A stretch of DNA of 7,299 bases, taken from the NCBI GenBank assembly GCA_041611095.1, contig JBFINP010000105.1:1-7299 (forward strand). Direction: 5' to 3'. Within the stretch, counting starts at the first letter, position 1; every line of letters starts with the position of its first letter. Positions 1 through 6,302 of the stretch are shown piece by piece. A program made the position numbers and the translations under genes. A model generated the notes under the pieces. The model was not told the DNA's origin, ran no database searches, and saw only the letters and a list, made by a program, of their open reading frames with translations. This DNA is from UBA6912 sp041611095 (lineage in GTDB: Bacteria > Actinomycetota > Acidimicrobiia > Spongiisociales > UBA5794).

Positions 1-141
1 GCGCTCCGGGTCCGCGGCGACGTTCCCGGGCTCAGCGCCGAAGCCTTTGCAGCTGCGGCCGGCGCAGCGAAGGACGGCTGCCCGGTATCCAACGCATTGG
101 CCGGCAATGTCGACATAACGGTGGAGTCCACGCTGGTCTGA
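1..141 (+). CDS. OsmC-family peroxidase, C-terminal fragment (5' end outside window)
   Basis: The frame is open from base 1 to a TGA at 139-141 and gives 46 residues, the C-terminus of a longer protein cut by the window edge. The fragment matches the end of OsmC-family proteins: a 'VPGLSAEAF' segment leading into a helix, then GCPVSNALAGN (fragment residues 26-36) and a terminal beta strand. The Cys of the CPVS motif (fragment residue 27) corresponds to the second redox cysteine of OsmC/Ohr proteins. These enzymes reduce organic hydroperoxides in the cytoplasm through a Cys pair recycled by a lipoyl or thiol donor. The CPVS-NALAG form fits the OsmC branch better than Ohr, which usually carries a CPYS-type motif. 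The first catalytic cysteine lies outside the window, so activity cannot be judged. It converges with the large gene ending at 220. Confidence 0.85.
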   Translation, partial: ALRVRGDVPGLSAEAFAAAAGAAKDGCPVSNALAGNVDITVESTLV

Positions 142-192
142 GCTTGGGCGGCTTACCGCGGATCTGGCCTCGGGCAGAGCCTGACGATCAGG

Positions 193-216
193 GGGGCCTT
201 GGCAGGCGCCGGCCCC
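193..216. terminator. GC-rich hairpin between convergent genes, possible terminator
   Basis: GGGGCC (193-198) pairs with GGCCCC (211-216). Inside it, after a 2-nt bulge (TT, 199-200), GGC (201-203) pairs with GCC (208-210) around a 4-nt loop. It lies in the 78-bp gap between the OsmC-type stop (141) and the stop of the large minus-strand gene (220), where a bidirectional terminator is expected. There is no T-tract on either side, so it is not a canonical intrinsic terminator, and hairpins of this size arise by chance in GC-rich DNA. Confidence 0.3.
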
Positions 217-219
217 GGT

Positions 220-3200
220 CTACTCGGGCTGCGCTTCCTCCAAAGAGGCTGTGGCAAGCGCGAGCGCCCTGTCGAGATCCAAGCGCATCCCCTCCTCCCA
301 CTTTGCCCTCTCGTCGATGCCCGGCTTGACCTCCCGCGTGGAGACCAAGTCGGCCGGGAGCTCTTCGCTCTTGGGAGCACCTGGCACTGCGGCCGCGGCC
401 CCGAGGAGGACGAGCCCCTGGCCTACGTCGCCATCCCTTGCGACGACACGGCCGGCCAAACGCAGCGCGGTGTGGGCCCCCGATCGATCTTCCGTCATAC
501 CGAACTCGGCGAGCGCTTCTTCGAGCTTCGCACGATCGGACACTCCGCCCGCCCAGGCGATGGCGGCTTCTTCGAGATCACTCCAGGCGACGGCGCGGCG
601 ATCGCCGATGGCAAGCCCGGCCTCGCGCGCCTCTGACGCGAGTCGCTGCGCCTGATCGAGCGCACCTCGTTGCCTGGCCAGGCCGGCCAGCTGGACGAGT
701 GCGTATGGAATCCCGCGATGGTCGGCGACGTCGCGAAACCCATCGAGCGCCTCGCTGATGATCTCCTCCGCCGAATCGGCTCTGCCCGCATCGCGCTCAG
801 CCATGCCGAGAAACATCAGGCTCCACGCCTCGCCGCGCGGATACCTGATCTCGCGATGCAAGGCGGTGGCCTCCTCCAACTTGACGCGTGCGTCAGCTGT
901 GCGCCCCTTACGGCGGAGCAGCTCACCCATGTGTGTCGTGGTCCACGCGATCTCGCCGGTGCGCCCTATGCGGCCGGCTTTTGCATATGCCTCGTCGAGC
1001 TGCCGTGTTGCGGTGTCGTAGTCTCCACGGAGATAGGCGACCTCGCCGGCGAAGCGCAAGGCGATCTCGTAGTCAACGTCCTCACCCGTTGTTTGGTCGA
1101 CCGCCATGCTTTCGTCGAATCTCGCTGCAGCCTCTGCGAGGACACCGTGGTCCTTGGCCACGACGCCCAATGCGGCCAACGTGCGCGAAACCAGCGTTGG
1201 GTCGTCCAGCTCGTGCCCAAGTTCGAGAGCCACCCCCAAACGGGAGCTCGCATGCTCCAGATCGCCGTGAACGTCGGCAAGAATCCCGGCGCCCATTGCG
1301 ACATACCCGCGCAGAACATCACGCTCATCGGAGAGCAGCTCGAGCACACGATCCATTGAGCCGTGCCCCTCTTGGATGTGGCCGCCCCAATACCAGAACC
1401 AACGCAGCGCAACGGCCAGCCTGCCCGCCATATCACGATCGCCGCCGGCAACGGCCCAGTCCAATGCGGCCCGCAGATTGTCGTGCTCGAGATCCAACTC
1501 GTCTCGTGCATGCTCCTGGTCGGGCCCCTGGAGTTCCGCCGCGAAGCGTTCGGCCAGCTCGAGGAAGTACTCGGCGTGACGCCTGCCCAGCTCGGCTCGC
1601 AGATCCAGGCCGACGAGTTGTTCCCGGCCGAACTCGCGGAGAGTCGCCAACATGCGGTATCGATGCCCGCCACTGCGGGTGGGCGCCGGCAGCAAGAGCG
1701 ACTTTGCGACGAGCTGATGCATCGCCTCGAGGACGTCCCTCTCTGGATCGTCGCGCGCGGCAACGGCGCGAGCGGCCTCGAGCGTGAAACTGCCTTCGAG
1801 AACCGACAAAGCGAAGAAGACATCCTTCTCCTCGTCGGTGAGCAGATCCACGCTCCATTGAATCGTGGCCTCGATCGTGCGGTGACGTTCGGCGACGCCG
1901 CGAGCACTCCCCCGCAACACGCGAAGTGGATGCTCCAGCTCGTCGATGAGCTGCGCCGGTGTCAAGGTGTTGGCGCGCGAGGCGGCGAGCTCGATCGCAA
2001 GCGGAATCCCTTCGAGTCGGGCGCACAGCTCGGCTACTTCCCGGGCGTTGGCGTCCGTCAGCCGGAACGACGCATTGGCGGCGGAAGCGCGATCGACGAA
2101 GAAATCGACCGCTTCGACGTCGACCAGTTCGTCGGCTGCACGGTCCATGTCGGTCGGCAGCTCGAGGCCGGGTACGCCGTATGCGCTCTCAACCCGGAGA
2201 GCGAGCGGCTCCCGGCTCGTGGCGAGGACCCTGACGTTTGGACAATGTTCGATGATCCGGGAAACGGCATGGGCAATGGCGTCGATCACGTGCTCGCAGT
2301 TGTCTACGACGAGAAGAAGCCGGCGCTCGTCGAGCTCCGCGGTGATCACCTCGAGCATCCCCTGACCGGGGCGCTCGCGGATCTCGAGGGCGGCGCCAAC
2401 CGCCTTCTCGACGTGATCCGCTCGTTGCACGGTCTCCAACGGAACGAGGTGGATCCCGTCCGGGAAGTCCGACTCCGAGTAGGAATGGGCCACCGCATAG
2501 GCGAGTCGGGTCTTGCCCGTGCCCCCGACGCCCGTCAGCGTCACCAACCTCGAACTCTCCACCAACTCCCGGACTCGTGCGACCTCCGCACGCCTCCCGA
2601 TCAAGCGCGGAAGGTGGTGCGGAAGCGGACGCTTCGGGAGAGCCCCGGCTCGGAGTGGCGTGTCGACTCTTGCGAGCTTCGGGTGGGTCAAGAGGTACAC
2701 GTGCTCAGGCACGGTGAGAGAGCGAAGCCGGTGCTTGCCACGGTCGTGGAGCTCGGCCTCGGGCGGAAGGCGGTCATGCACGAGCTCATACGTCGCCTGA
2801 GAAATCACGATCTGGCCACCGTTGGCGAGCTCGAGCAGCCGAGCAGTGCGGTTGAGCGTGGGACCGAAGTAGTTCCCCCGGCGCTGCTGTGGGGCGCCCG
2901 TGTGAATCGCCATGCGCACCCGGAGCTCCCCCACCGCTCCCCAGGACTCTTGTTGGAGCGCCCGTTGGGCGTCGAGACTCGTCTGGATGGCCGCCAACGG
3001 GGAGTGGAACGCCGTTGACCCACCGTCCCCCGACTCGGCGAAGAGGTCGCCGCCGTTCTTCCTCACCGCCTGTTCGATGATCTCGTCGTGCCGCTCCAGG
3101 GCGAGACGCATGGCCTCGAGGTGGCGCTCCCACTTGCTGGAGCTGGCCTCGATGTCAGTGAACAGGAACGTGATGGCGCCCTCGACCCCTTCGCGTGACT

Positions 3201-3651
3201 TCTGCTCGATGACCGCGATGAGGTCGGTGACGTCGGCATTGATGCGGTCCTTCGAAATCGTGTGTGCGTTGAGATCGGCCAAGAACTTGAGCCGATCAGG
3301 GAGATCGGTGGGCGCTGGTGCCTTGGCGCCGTCGACAAGAACCGGAATGATCAACTTGTCGTTTTGCAGGGCCGTGGTGAGCTCGATGGCGACGAAGTCG
3401 TCGGCCTTTTCCAAACGTCGGTTGTCGTCTTCGTCGACGGCGGAAACCCAAGAAGGACCGATGACGGCGAGCACCACATCGGCTTCTTCGAGGTGGGTTC
3501 TGATCTTGTGAGGGAAAGCCTCACCGGGTGCGATGTCATCGACATCGAAGAACACGTTCTCTGGCTTGAACCGCATCTGCAAACGGTCGTTGAGAAGCGT
3601 CGCGCTCGATGGGCTGTCATGCCGCCGATAGCTGATGAATATGCGAAGCAC
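220..3651 (-). CDS. TIR - class III nucleotidyl cyclase - NB-ARC (STAND) ATPase - TPR protein
   Basis: A 1143-residue multidomain signalling protein, numbered from GTG 3651. TIR, ~1-150: 'LRIFISYRR' strand, FFDVDDIAPGEAF, 'DVVLAVIGPSW', and E90 at the site of the NADase glutamate in bacterial TIRs. Class III cyclase, ~158-325: metal Asp D166 (FTDIE) and D209 (GDG), AIHTG, transition-state N267 and R271 (NRTAR). NB-ARC, ~350-560: GRR motif, Walker A GVGGTGKT (374-381), Walker B LLLVVDN (D450), ATSREPL, GIPLAIELAASR. A winged-helix-like region (~600-680) and TPR-like helical repeats (~700-1090) follow. GTG 3651 is preferred because GGGGAGAGG lies just upstream and the TIR fold starts there; GTG 3681 would add ten Arg/Gly-rich residues without a ribosome site. 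Cyclase-STAND-TPR proteins are common in actinobacteria; the fused TIR is the unusual part. Likely a cytosolic NTP-dependent sensor or switch; its ligand is unknown. A role in regulation or anti-phage defence is inference. Confidence 0.93.
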   Translation of the reverse strand: MLRIFISYRRHDSPSSATLLNDRLQMRFKPENVFFDVDDIAPGEAFPHKIRTHLEEADVVLAVIGPSWVSAVDEDDNRRLEKADDFVAIELTTALQNDKLIIPVLVDGAKAPAPTDLPDRLKFLADLNAHTISKDRINADVTDLIAVIEQKSREGVEGAITFLFTDIEASSSKWERHLEAMRLALERHDEIIEQAVRKNGGDLFAESGDGGSTAFHSPLAAIQTSLDAQRALQQESWGAVGELRVRMAIHTGAPQQRRGNYFGPTLNRTARLLELANGGQIVISQATYELVHDRLPPEAELHDRGKHRLRSLTVPEHVYLLTHPKLARVDTPLRAGALPKRPLPHHLPRLIGRRAEVARVRELVESSRLVTLTGVGGTGKTRLAYAVAHSYSESDFPDGIHLVPLETVQRADHVEKAVGAALEIRERPGQGMLEVITAELDERRLLLVVDNCEHVIDAIAHAVSRIIEHCPNVRVLATSREPLALRVESAYGVPGLELPTDMDRAADELVDVEAVDFFVDRASAANASFRLTDANAREVAELCARLEGIPLAIELAASRANTLTPAQLIDELEHPLRVLRGSARGVAERHRTIEATIQWSVDLLTDEEKDVFFALSVLEGSFTLEAARAVAARDDPERDVLEAMHQLVAKSLLLPAPTRSGGHRYRMLATLREFGREQLVGLDLRAELGRRHAEYFLELAERFAAELQGPDQEHARDELDLEHDNLRAALDWAVAGGDRDMAGRLAVALRWFWYWGGHIQEGHGSMDRVLELLSDERDVLRGYVAMGAGILADVHGDLEHASSRLGVALELGHELDDPTLVSRTLAALGVVAKDHGVLAEAAARFDESMAVDQTTGEDVDYEIALRFAGEVAYLRGDYDTATRQLDEAYAKAGRIGRTGEIAWTTTHMGELLRRKGRTADARVKLEEATALHREIRYPRGEAWSLMFLGMAERDAGRADSAEEIISEALDGFRDVADHRGIPYALVQLAGLARQRGALDQAQRLASEAREAGLAIGDRRAVAWSDLEEAAIAWAGGVSDRAKLEEALAEFGMTEDRSGAHTALRLAGRVVARDGDVGQGLVLLGAAAAVPGAPKSEELPADLVSTREVKPGIDERAKWEEGMRLDLDRALALATASLEEAQPE

Positions 3652-3963
3652 GCCCTCTCCCCGACGGCGTCCACGCAACACAGGCTACAACGGTAAGACG
3701 CGACTTGTGCGAAGCATGCCGGGCGACTGGCCTGGTAACGGGTGCCCGCCCAGCGAGGGTCGGTCTGGTCTTGTTGAGTCCAACCAGAGCCCAACCGCCG
3801 TCGAGGTGGCGAGAGTGGACGCGGCCCCCATGGCCATCTGTCGGCGGAGAATCCCGCAGCTCGGGCAGGCGGCGCGTGACCGGCTCGCGCCCTCCGGCCG
3901 CGTCTCGGCACTTCATCGACACGCCTGCGAGACTCGTGCCAAGTCAAGGAGGAGGAAGCACAG
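3652..3963. promoter_or_regulatory. 312-bp divergent intergenic region (large TIR gene / DsrE gene)
   Basis: No convincing gene lies here: open frames crossing it on both strands have low-complexity, Arg/Pro/Ser-rich translations without recognisable domains. It must hold the promoters for the leftward TIR-cyclase gene and the rightward DsrE gene. I see no strong -35/-10 pair. TCGACA (3916-3921) resembles a -35, but nothing like a -10 follows at the right spacing. An imperfect hairpin at 3764-3788 (TCTG...CAGA outside, GTTG-agtc-CAAC inside, with a 5-nt bulge) is the only clear local symmetry. Confidence 0.5.
3946..3956 (+). promoter_or_regulatory. Ribosome binding site of the DsrE gene
   Basis: AAGGAGGAGGA is a near-perfect, extended anti-16S match. 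Its second GGAGGA (3951-3956) ends 7 nt before the ATG at 3964. It is the strongest Shine-Dalgarno in front of a full gene in this window and fixes the start. Confidence 0.85.
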
Positions 3964-4326
3964 ATGCCGTCGCTGCTCGTTCACATCACCCACGGTCCCG
4001 AGGCTGCAACCCGTGCCGCCCTGGGGTGCACCGTGGCCAAGGCCGCCGTCGATGCCGGGCATGACGTCACCGTGTTCTTCGCCGGCGATGCTGCGTACCT
4101 CTTGAAGCCCGAGGTCGTCGACAACCTGAAGGGAATCGGCACAGGCGCACTGAGCGATTCATTGCCCGCACTGGTAGACGCAGGCGTGTCGATCTATGTC
4201 TCGGGGATGTCGTCGAAAGCCCGAGGTGTCACGGAGACCGACCTGGCCGACAAGAACGCGACGTTCGCCATGCCGTCCAAGCTCGTCGAGCTCACCTTCG
4301 AGGCGGATCGCGTGCTCGTCTACTGA
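3964..4326 (+). CDS. DsrE-like small protein
   Basis: A complete 120-residue protein with ATG start and an optimal ribosome site. The sequence fits the DsrE/DsrF-like fold: an N-terminal strand with HITHGPE (7-13), a helix, 'GHDVTVFFAGDAA' (32-44), a glycine-rich turn GIGTGAL (57-63), then 'VSIYVSGMSSKARG' (75-88) and the final strand 'ADRVLVY'. DsrE-family proteins include sulfurtransferase/sulfur-relay subunits (DsrE, TusD) and many uncharacterised cytoplasmic relatives. The only cysteine is Cys22 on the first helix, not clearly at the TusD/DsrE active-site position, so sulfur transfer cannot be assumed. No partner DsrF/DsrH or TusA gene is nearby, so the dissimilatory sulfur pathway is not indicated. 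It is probably monocistronic, transcribed divergently from the TIR-cyclase gene, with its stop overlapping the end of amrS. Confidence 0.85.
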   Translation: MPSLLVHITHGPEAATRAALGCTVAKAAVDAGHDVTVFFAGDAAYLLKPEVVDNLKGIGTGALSDSLPALVDAGVSIYVSGMSSKARGVTETDLADKNATFAMPSKLVELTFEADRVLVY

Positions 4327-5417
4327 CTCGTCATCCGGACCGGGAGCCGGCGCGGACCCCAACCGCCGGGGCTCGGCTCGAACACTCCGGCAAGTCGCTC
4401 GCCACACGCCTCGCAACGCCCGCTGTCATCGAGCCGCCAGCGCCCGAGCCGGTACCAGTCGCGTTCGATGAGGACCTCCCCGCACCCATGGCAGTAGGTG
4501 CTCTGACCAGAGACGTCGAAGACGTTGCCCGTGTAGACGTGGCGCAAGCCGGCATCGAGCCCGATGTGCCGCGCCCGCCGCAGCGTCTCCGGCGGCGTCG
4601 CCGGGCGGTCCATCATCTTGAAGTCGGGATGAAACGCCGTGAAGTGGAGCGGAACCTCGGAGCCCAGCTCCTCCCCCACCCAGCTCACCAACCGCCCGAC
4701 CTCCTCGTCCGAGTCGTTCAGCCCCGGGATCAGCAACGTGGTGACCTCCAGCCAGACGTCGGTCTCGTGGCGGATGTACCGCATCGTGTCGAGAACCGGC
4801 TCGAGGTGTCCGGCGCAAGCTCGCTTGTAGAACTCCTCGGTGAACCCCTTGAGGTCGACGTTGACGGCATCCATGAGGGCGTAGAACTCGGCCCGGGGAG
4901 CGGGATGCACGTACCCGGCGGTCACGGCCACCGAGTTGATGCCTCGGGCTCGACATGCACGGGCTACATCGATGGCGTATTCGTGGAAGATCACTGGATC
5001 GTTGTAGGTGAACGCCACGCTGCGACAGCCAAGCTGTGCCGCCCTGCCGGCGATCGCCTCCGGTGACGCCTGGTCGGCGAGCGTATCCCACTCCTTCGAC
5101 TTCGAGATGTCCCAGTTCTGGCAGAACCGGCAGGCGAGGTTGCACCCTGCGGTCCCAAACGAGAGCACGGAGGTGCCGGGGAGGAAGTGGTTGAGAGGCT
5201 TCTTCTCGATCGGATCGACGCAGAACCCGCTGGAGCGGCCATAGCTGGTCAGCACGACCTCGTCATCGAGGCGGGCGCGAATGTAACAGAGCCCCCGTTG
5301 ACCTTCCCGCAGCTTGCACTCGCGGGGACACAGATCACACTGCACTCGGCCGTCGTCGAGGACGTGCCAGTACTTCGTCGGAACGATCGAGTCGGGTGGA
5401 GCCAGTGCTGCGCTCAC
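4320..5417 (-). CDS. amrS: AmmeMemoRadiSam system radical SAM enzyme AmrS
   Basis: A 365-residue radical SAM protein of the pyruvate-formate-lyase-activase-like type. From GTG 5417: an N-terminal 'KYWHVLDDGRVQCDLCPREC' block with Cys27, Cys30, Cys34 and Cys44, typical of AmrS; 'GRSSGFCVDPIEKKPLNHF'; then the radical SAM CX3CX2C motif CNLACRFC (Cys92, Cys96, Cys99) for the [4Fe-4S] cluster that cleaves S-adenosylmethionine. The SAM-fold core includes 'AFTYNDPVIFHEY' and 'NVDLKGFTEEFY'. The C-terminal zinc-ribbon-like CHGC...CEAC pair (Cys309/312/335/338) is also typical. The reaction is not settled; the family co-occurs with Memo (AmrB) and AMMECR1 (AmrA) proteins. GTG 5417 is chosen because homologues begin shortly before 'YWH...DG..QCDLCP'; a TTG at 5489 would add 24 unrelated residues. 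The amrB gene is divergent, 85 bp away. Confidence 0.93.
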   Translation of the reverse strand: MSAALAPPDSIVPTKYWHVLDDGRVQCDLCPRECKLREGQRGLCYIRARLDDEVVLTSYGRSSGFCVDPIEKKPLNHFLPGTSVLSFGTAGCNLACRFCQNWDISKSKEWDTLADQASPEAIAGRAAQLGCRSVAFTYNDPVIFHEYAIDVARACRARGINSVAVTAGYVHPAPRAEFYALMDAVNVDLKGFTEEFYKRACAGHLEPVLDTMRYIRHETDVWLEVTTLLIPGLNDSDEEVGRLVSWVGEELGSEVPLHFTAFHPDFKMMDRPATPPETLRRARHIGLDAGLRHVYTGNVFDVSGQSTYCHGCGEVLIERDWYRLGRWRLDDSGRCEACGERLAGVFEPSPGGWGPRRLPVRMTSQ

Positions 5418-5502
5418 GTTTCCAGAGTACGCCCCACAGCCGACGACTCCGAGAGTCTTCCGGCTCTGGGCATCCGGCCACCGGCGCAATAGGGTGCGTC
5501 TC
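5418..5502. promoter_or_regulatory. Divergent amrS/amrB promoter region with possible leaderless promoters
   Basis: This is the 85 bp between two GTG starts. Leftward: TACTCT (complement of 5424-5429) sits 6 nt before the amrS GTG, with GGAAA as a weak ribosome-site alternative. Rightward: TGGGCA (5467-5472), a 17-bp spacer and TAGGGT (5490-5495) sit 7 nt before GTG 5503. A TANNNT hexamer 6-7 nt from the start is the arrangement of leaderless actinobacterial genes. A perfect interrupted palindrome, GACTC-CGA-GAGTC (5445-5457), lies between the two promoters and could be an operator. All of these are weak motifs read by eye. Confidence 0.4.
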
Positions 5503-6276
5503 GTGGAGCGGATCCACGGACCCGTGGTTGCCGGCGCTTTCTACCCGGCAGCGCCGGACGAACTGAGTGGCCGCATTCGGTCACTGCTGGAGACGGCCGC
5601 GCCAGGACGACCGCGGGGCCGCCTCGTCGCGCTGATCGTGCCCCATGCCGGACTCCAGTATTCCGGTCCGGTGGCAGCGACGGCGTACCGGCTCATCGAG
5701 GGCGCCGATTACCGCCGGGTGGTTGCGATCGGGCCGTCCCACTTCTCCTTGTTCGACGGCGTCGCCACCTTGCTCGCCGACGGCTGGCGCACGCCGCTTG
5801 GCGTGATGCCGGTGACGCCGGCCGAGCATGGCGAGGTGGTGACTCTCGCCGAGCCGTTCCGGAGGGAGCATTGCCTCGAAGTCCAACTCCCCTTCCTCCA
5901 GCTCACGTTGTCCGCAGCCCGCCTCACCGCTCTGCTGTTTGGGCAGTCCGCTCCGGTGCCGGCCAGCCACCTCGTCGAAGATCTGCTCGGCGAGGACGAC
6001 CTGCTGCTGGTGAGCTCTGACCTCTCCCACTACCACCCCCACGCGGAAGCCGCCCACCTCGACCGAGTAACCGCCGACGCAATCGTGTCCCTCGATGCGG
6101 ACGCCCTCGGTCCCGACTCGGCATGCGGGCGCCGACCGATCCAGGCTGCACTGACACTCGCCCGACGGAGGGGATGGCGCGTCGACCTCCTCGATCTCCG
6201 CACGTCGGGCGACACGGCCGGAGACCGCTCGCAAGTCGTCGGGTACGGGGCCTTCGCCCTCACCTCCGGCTCCTGA
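5503..6276 (+). CDS. amrB: AmmeMemoRadiSam system protein B (Memo family)
   Basis: A 257-residue Memo-family protein. Family landmarks from GTG 5503: 'VVAGAFYPAAPDEL' at the N-terminus, VPHAGLQYSG (46-55), AIGPSHF (75-81), 'REHCLEVQLPFL' (121-132), SSDLSHYHPH (171-180) and ACGRRPI (207-213). His48, His80 and Cys208 correspond to the metal-binding triad of human MEMO1 (His49, His81, Cys244), so the metal site looks intact. The fold is related to class III extradiol dioxygenases, but dioxygenase activity is not established for Memo. It presumably works with AmrS, the divergent neighbour. The start could also be GTG 5494, three codons earlier; 5503 keeps homologous sequence right at the N-terminus. 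A longer open frame reaching back to 5314 would run across amrS and is rejected. No AMMECR1 (AmrA) domain is fused here; some genomes have AmrA-AmrB fusions. Confidence 0.93.
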   Translation: MERIHGPVVAGAFYPAAPDELSGRIRSLLETAAPGRPRGRLVALIVPHAGLQYSGPVAATAYRLIEGADYRRVVAIGPSHFSLFDGVATLLADGWRTPLGVMPVTPAEHGEVVTLAEPFRREHCLEVQLPFLQLTLSAARLTALLFGQSAPVPASHLVEDLLGEDDLLLVSSDLSHYHPHAEAAHLDRVTADAIVSLDADALGPDSACGRRPIQAALTLARRRGWRVDLLDLRTSGDTAGDRSQVVGYGAFALTSGS

Positions 6277-6302
6277 GCTGTCCCCGGCCGGATCGCATCA
6301 CG

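Noticed and set aside
670..1359. 229-residue plus-strand open frame
   Set aside because: Antisense to the TPR-like region of the same gene; no recognisable family and no ribosome site supporting it.
1363..3018. 551-residue plus-strand open frame inside the large gene
   Set aside because: It is fully antisense to the TIR-cyclase-STAND gene, whose domains are unmistakable. Long antisense frames are expected in GC-rich coding DNA, and the translation shows no domain.
3652..3681. N-terminal extension of the large gene to GTG 3681
   Set aside because: It adds only ten Arg/Gly-rich residues (MLRGRRRGEG) and has no Shine-Dalgarno, whereas GTG 3651 has GGGGAGAGG upstream and starts exactly at the TIR strand.
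3351..3947. 198-residue minus-strand frame across the intergenic region
   Set aside because: Overlaps the TIR coding region in a wrong frame; low-complexity translation without motifs.
3705..4064. 119-residue plus-strand frame spanning the intergenic region
   Set aside because: Arg/Pro/Ser-rich, no domain, and it overlaps the well-supported DsrE start in another frame.
5418..5489. Longer amrS starting at TTG 5489
   Set aside because: The 24 extra residues do not resemble AmrS N-termini and would cover the likely promoter region. GTG 5417 places the start just before the conserved block.
5314..5502. Longer amrB starting at ATG 5314
   Set aside because: It would run antisense through the start of amrS. 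Memo homology begins just after GTG 5503.
5581..6234. 217-residue minus-strand frame
   Set aside because: Shadow of amrB, whose metal-binding motifs are intact on the other strand.
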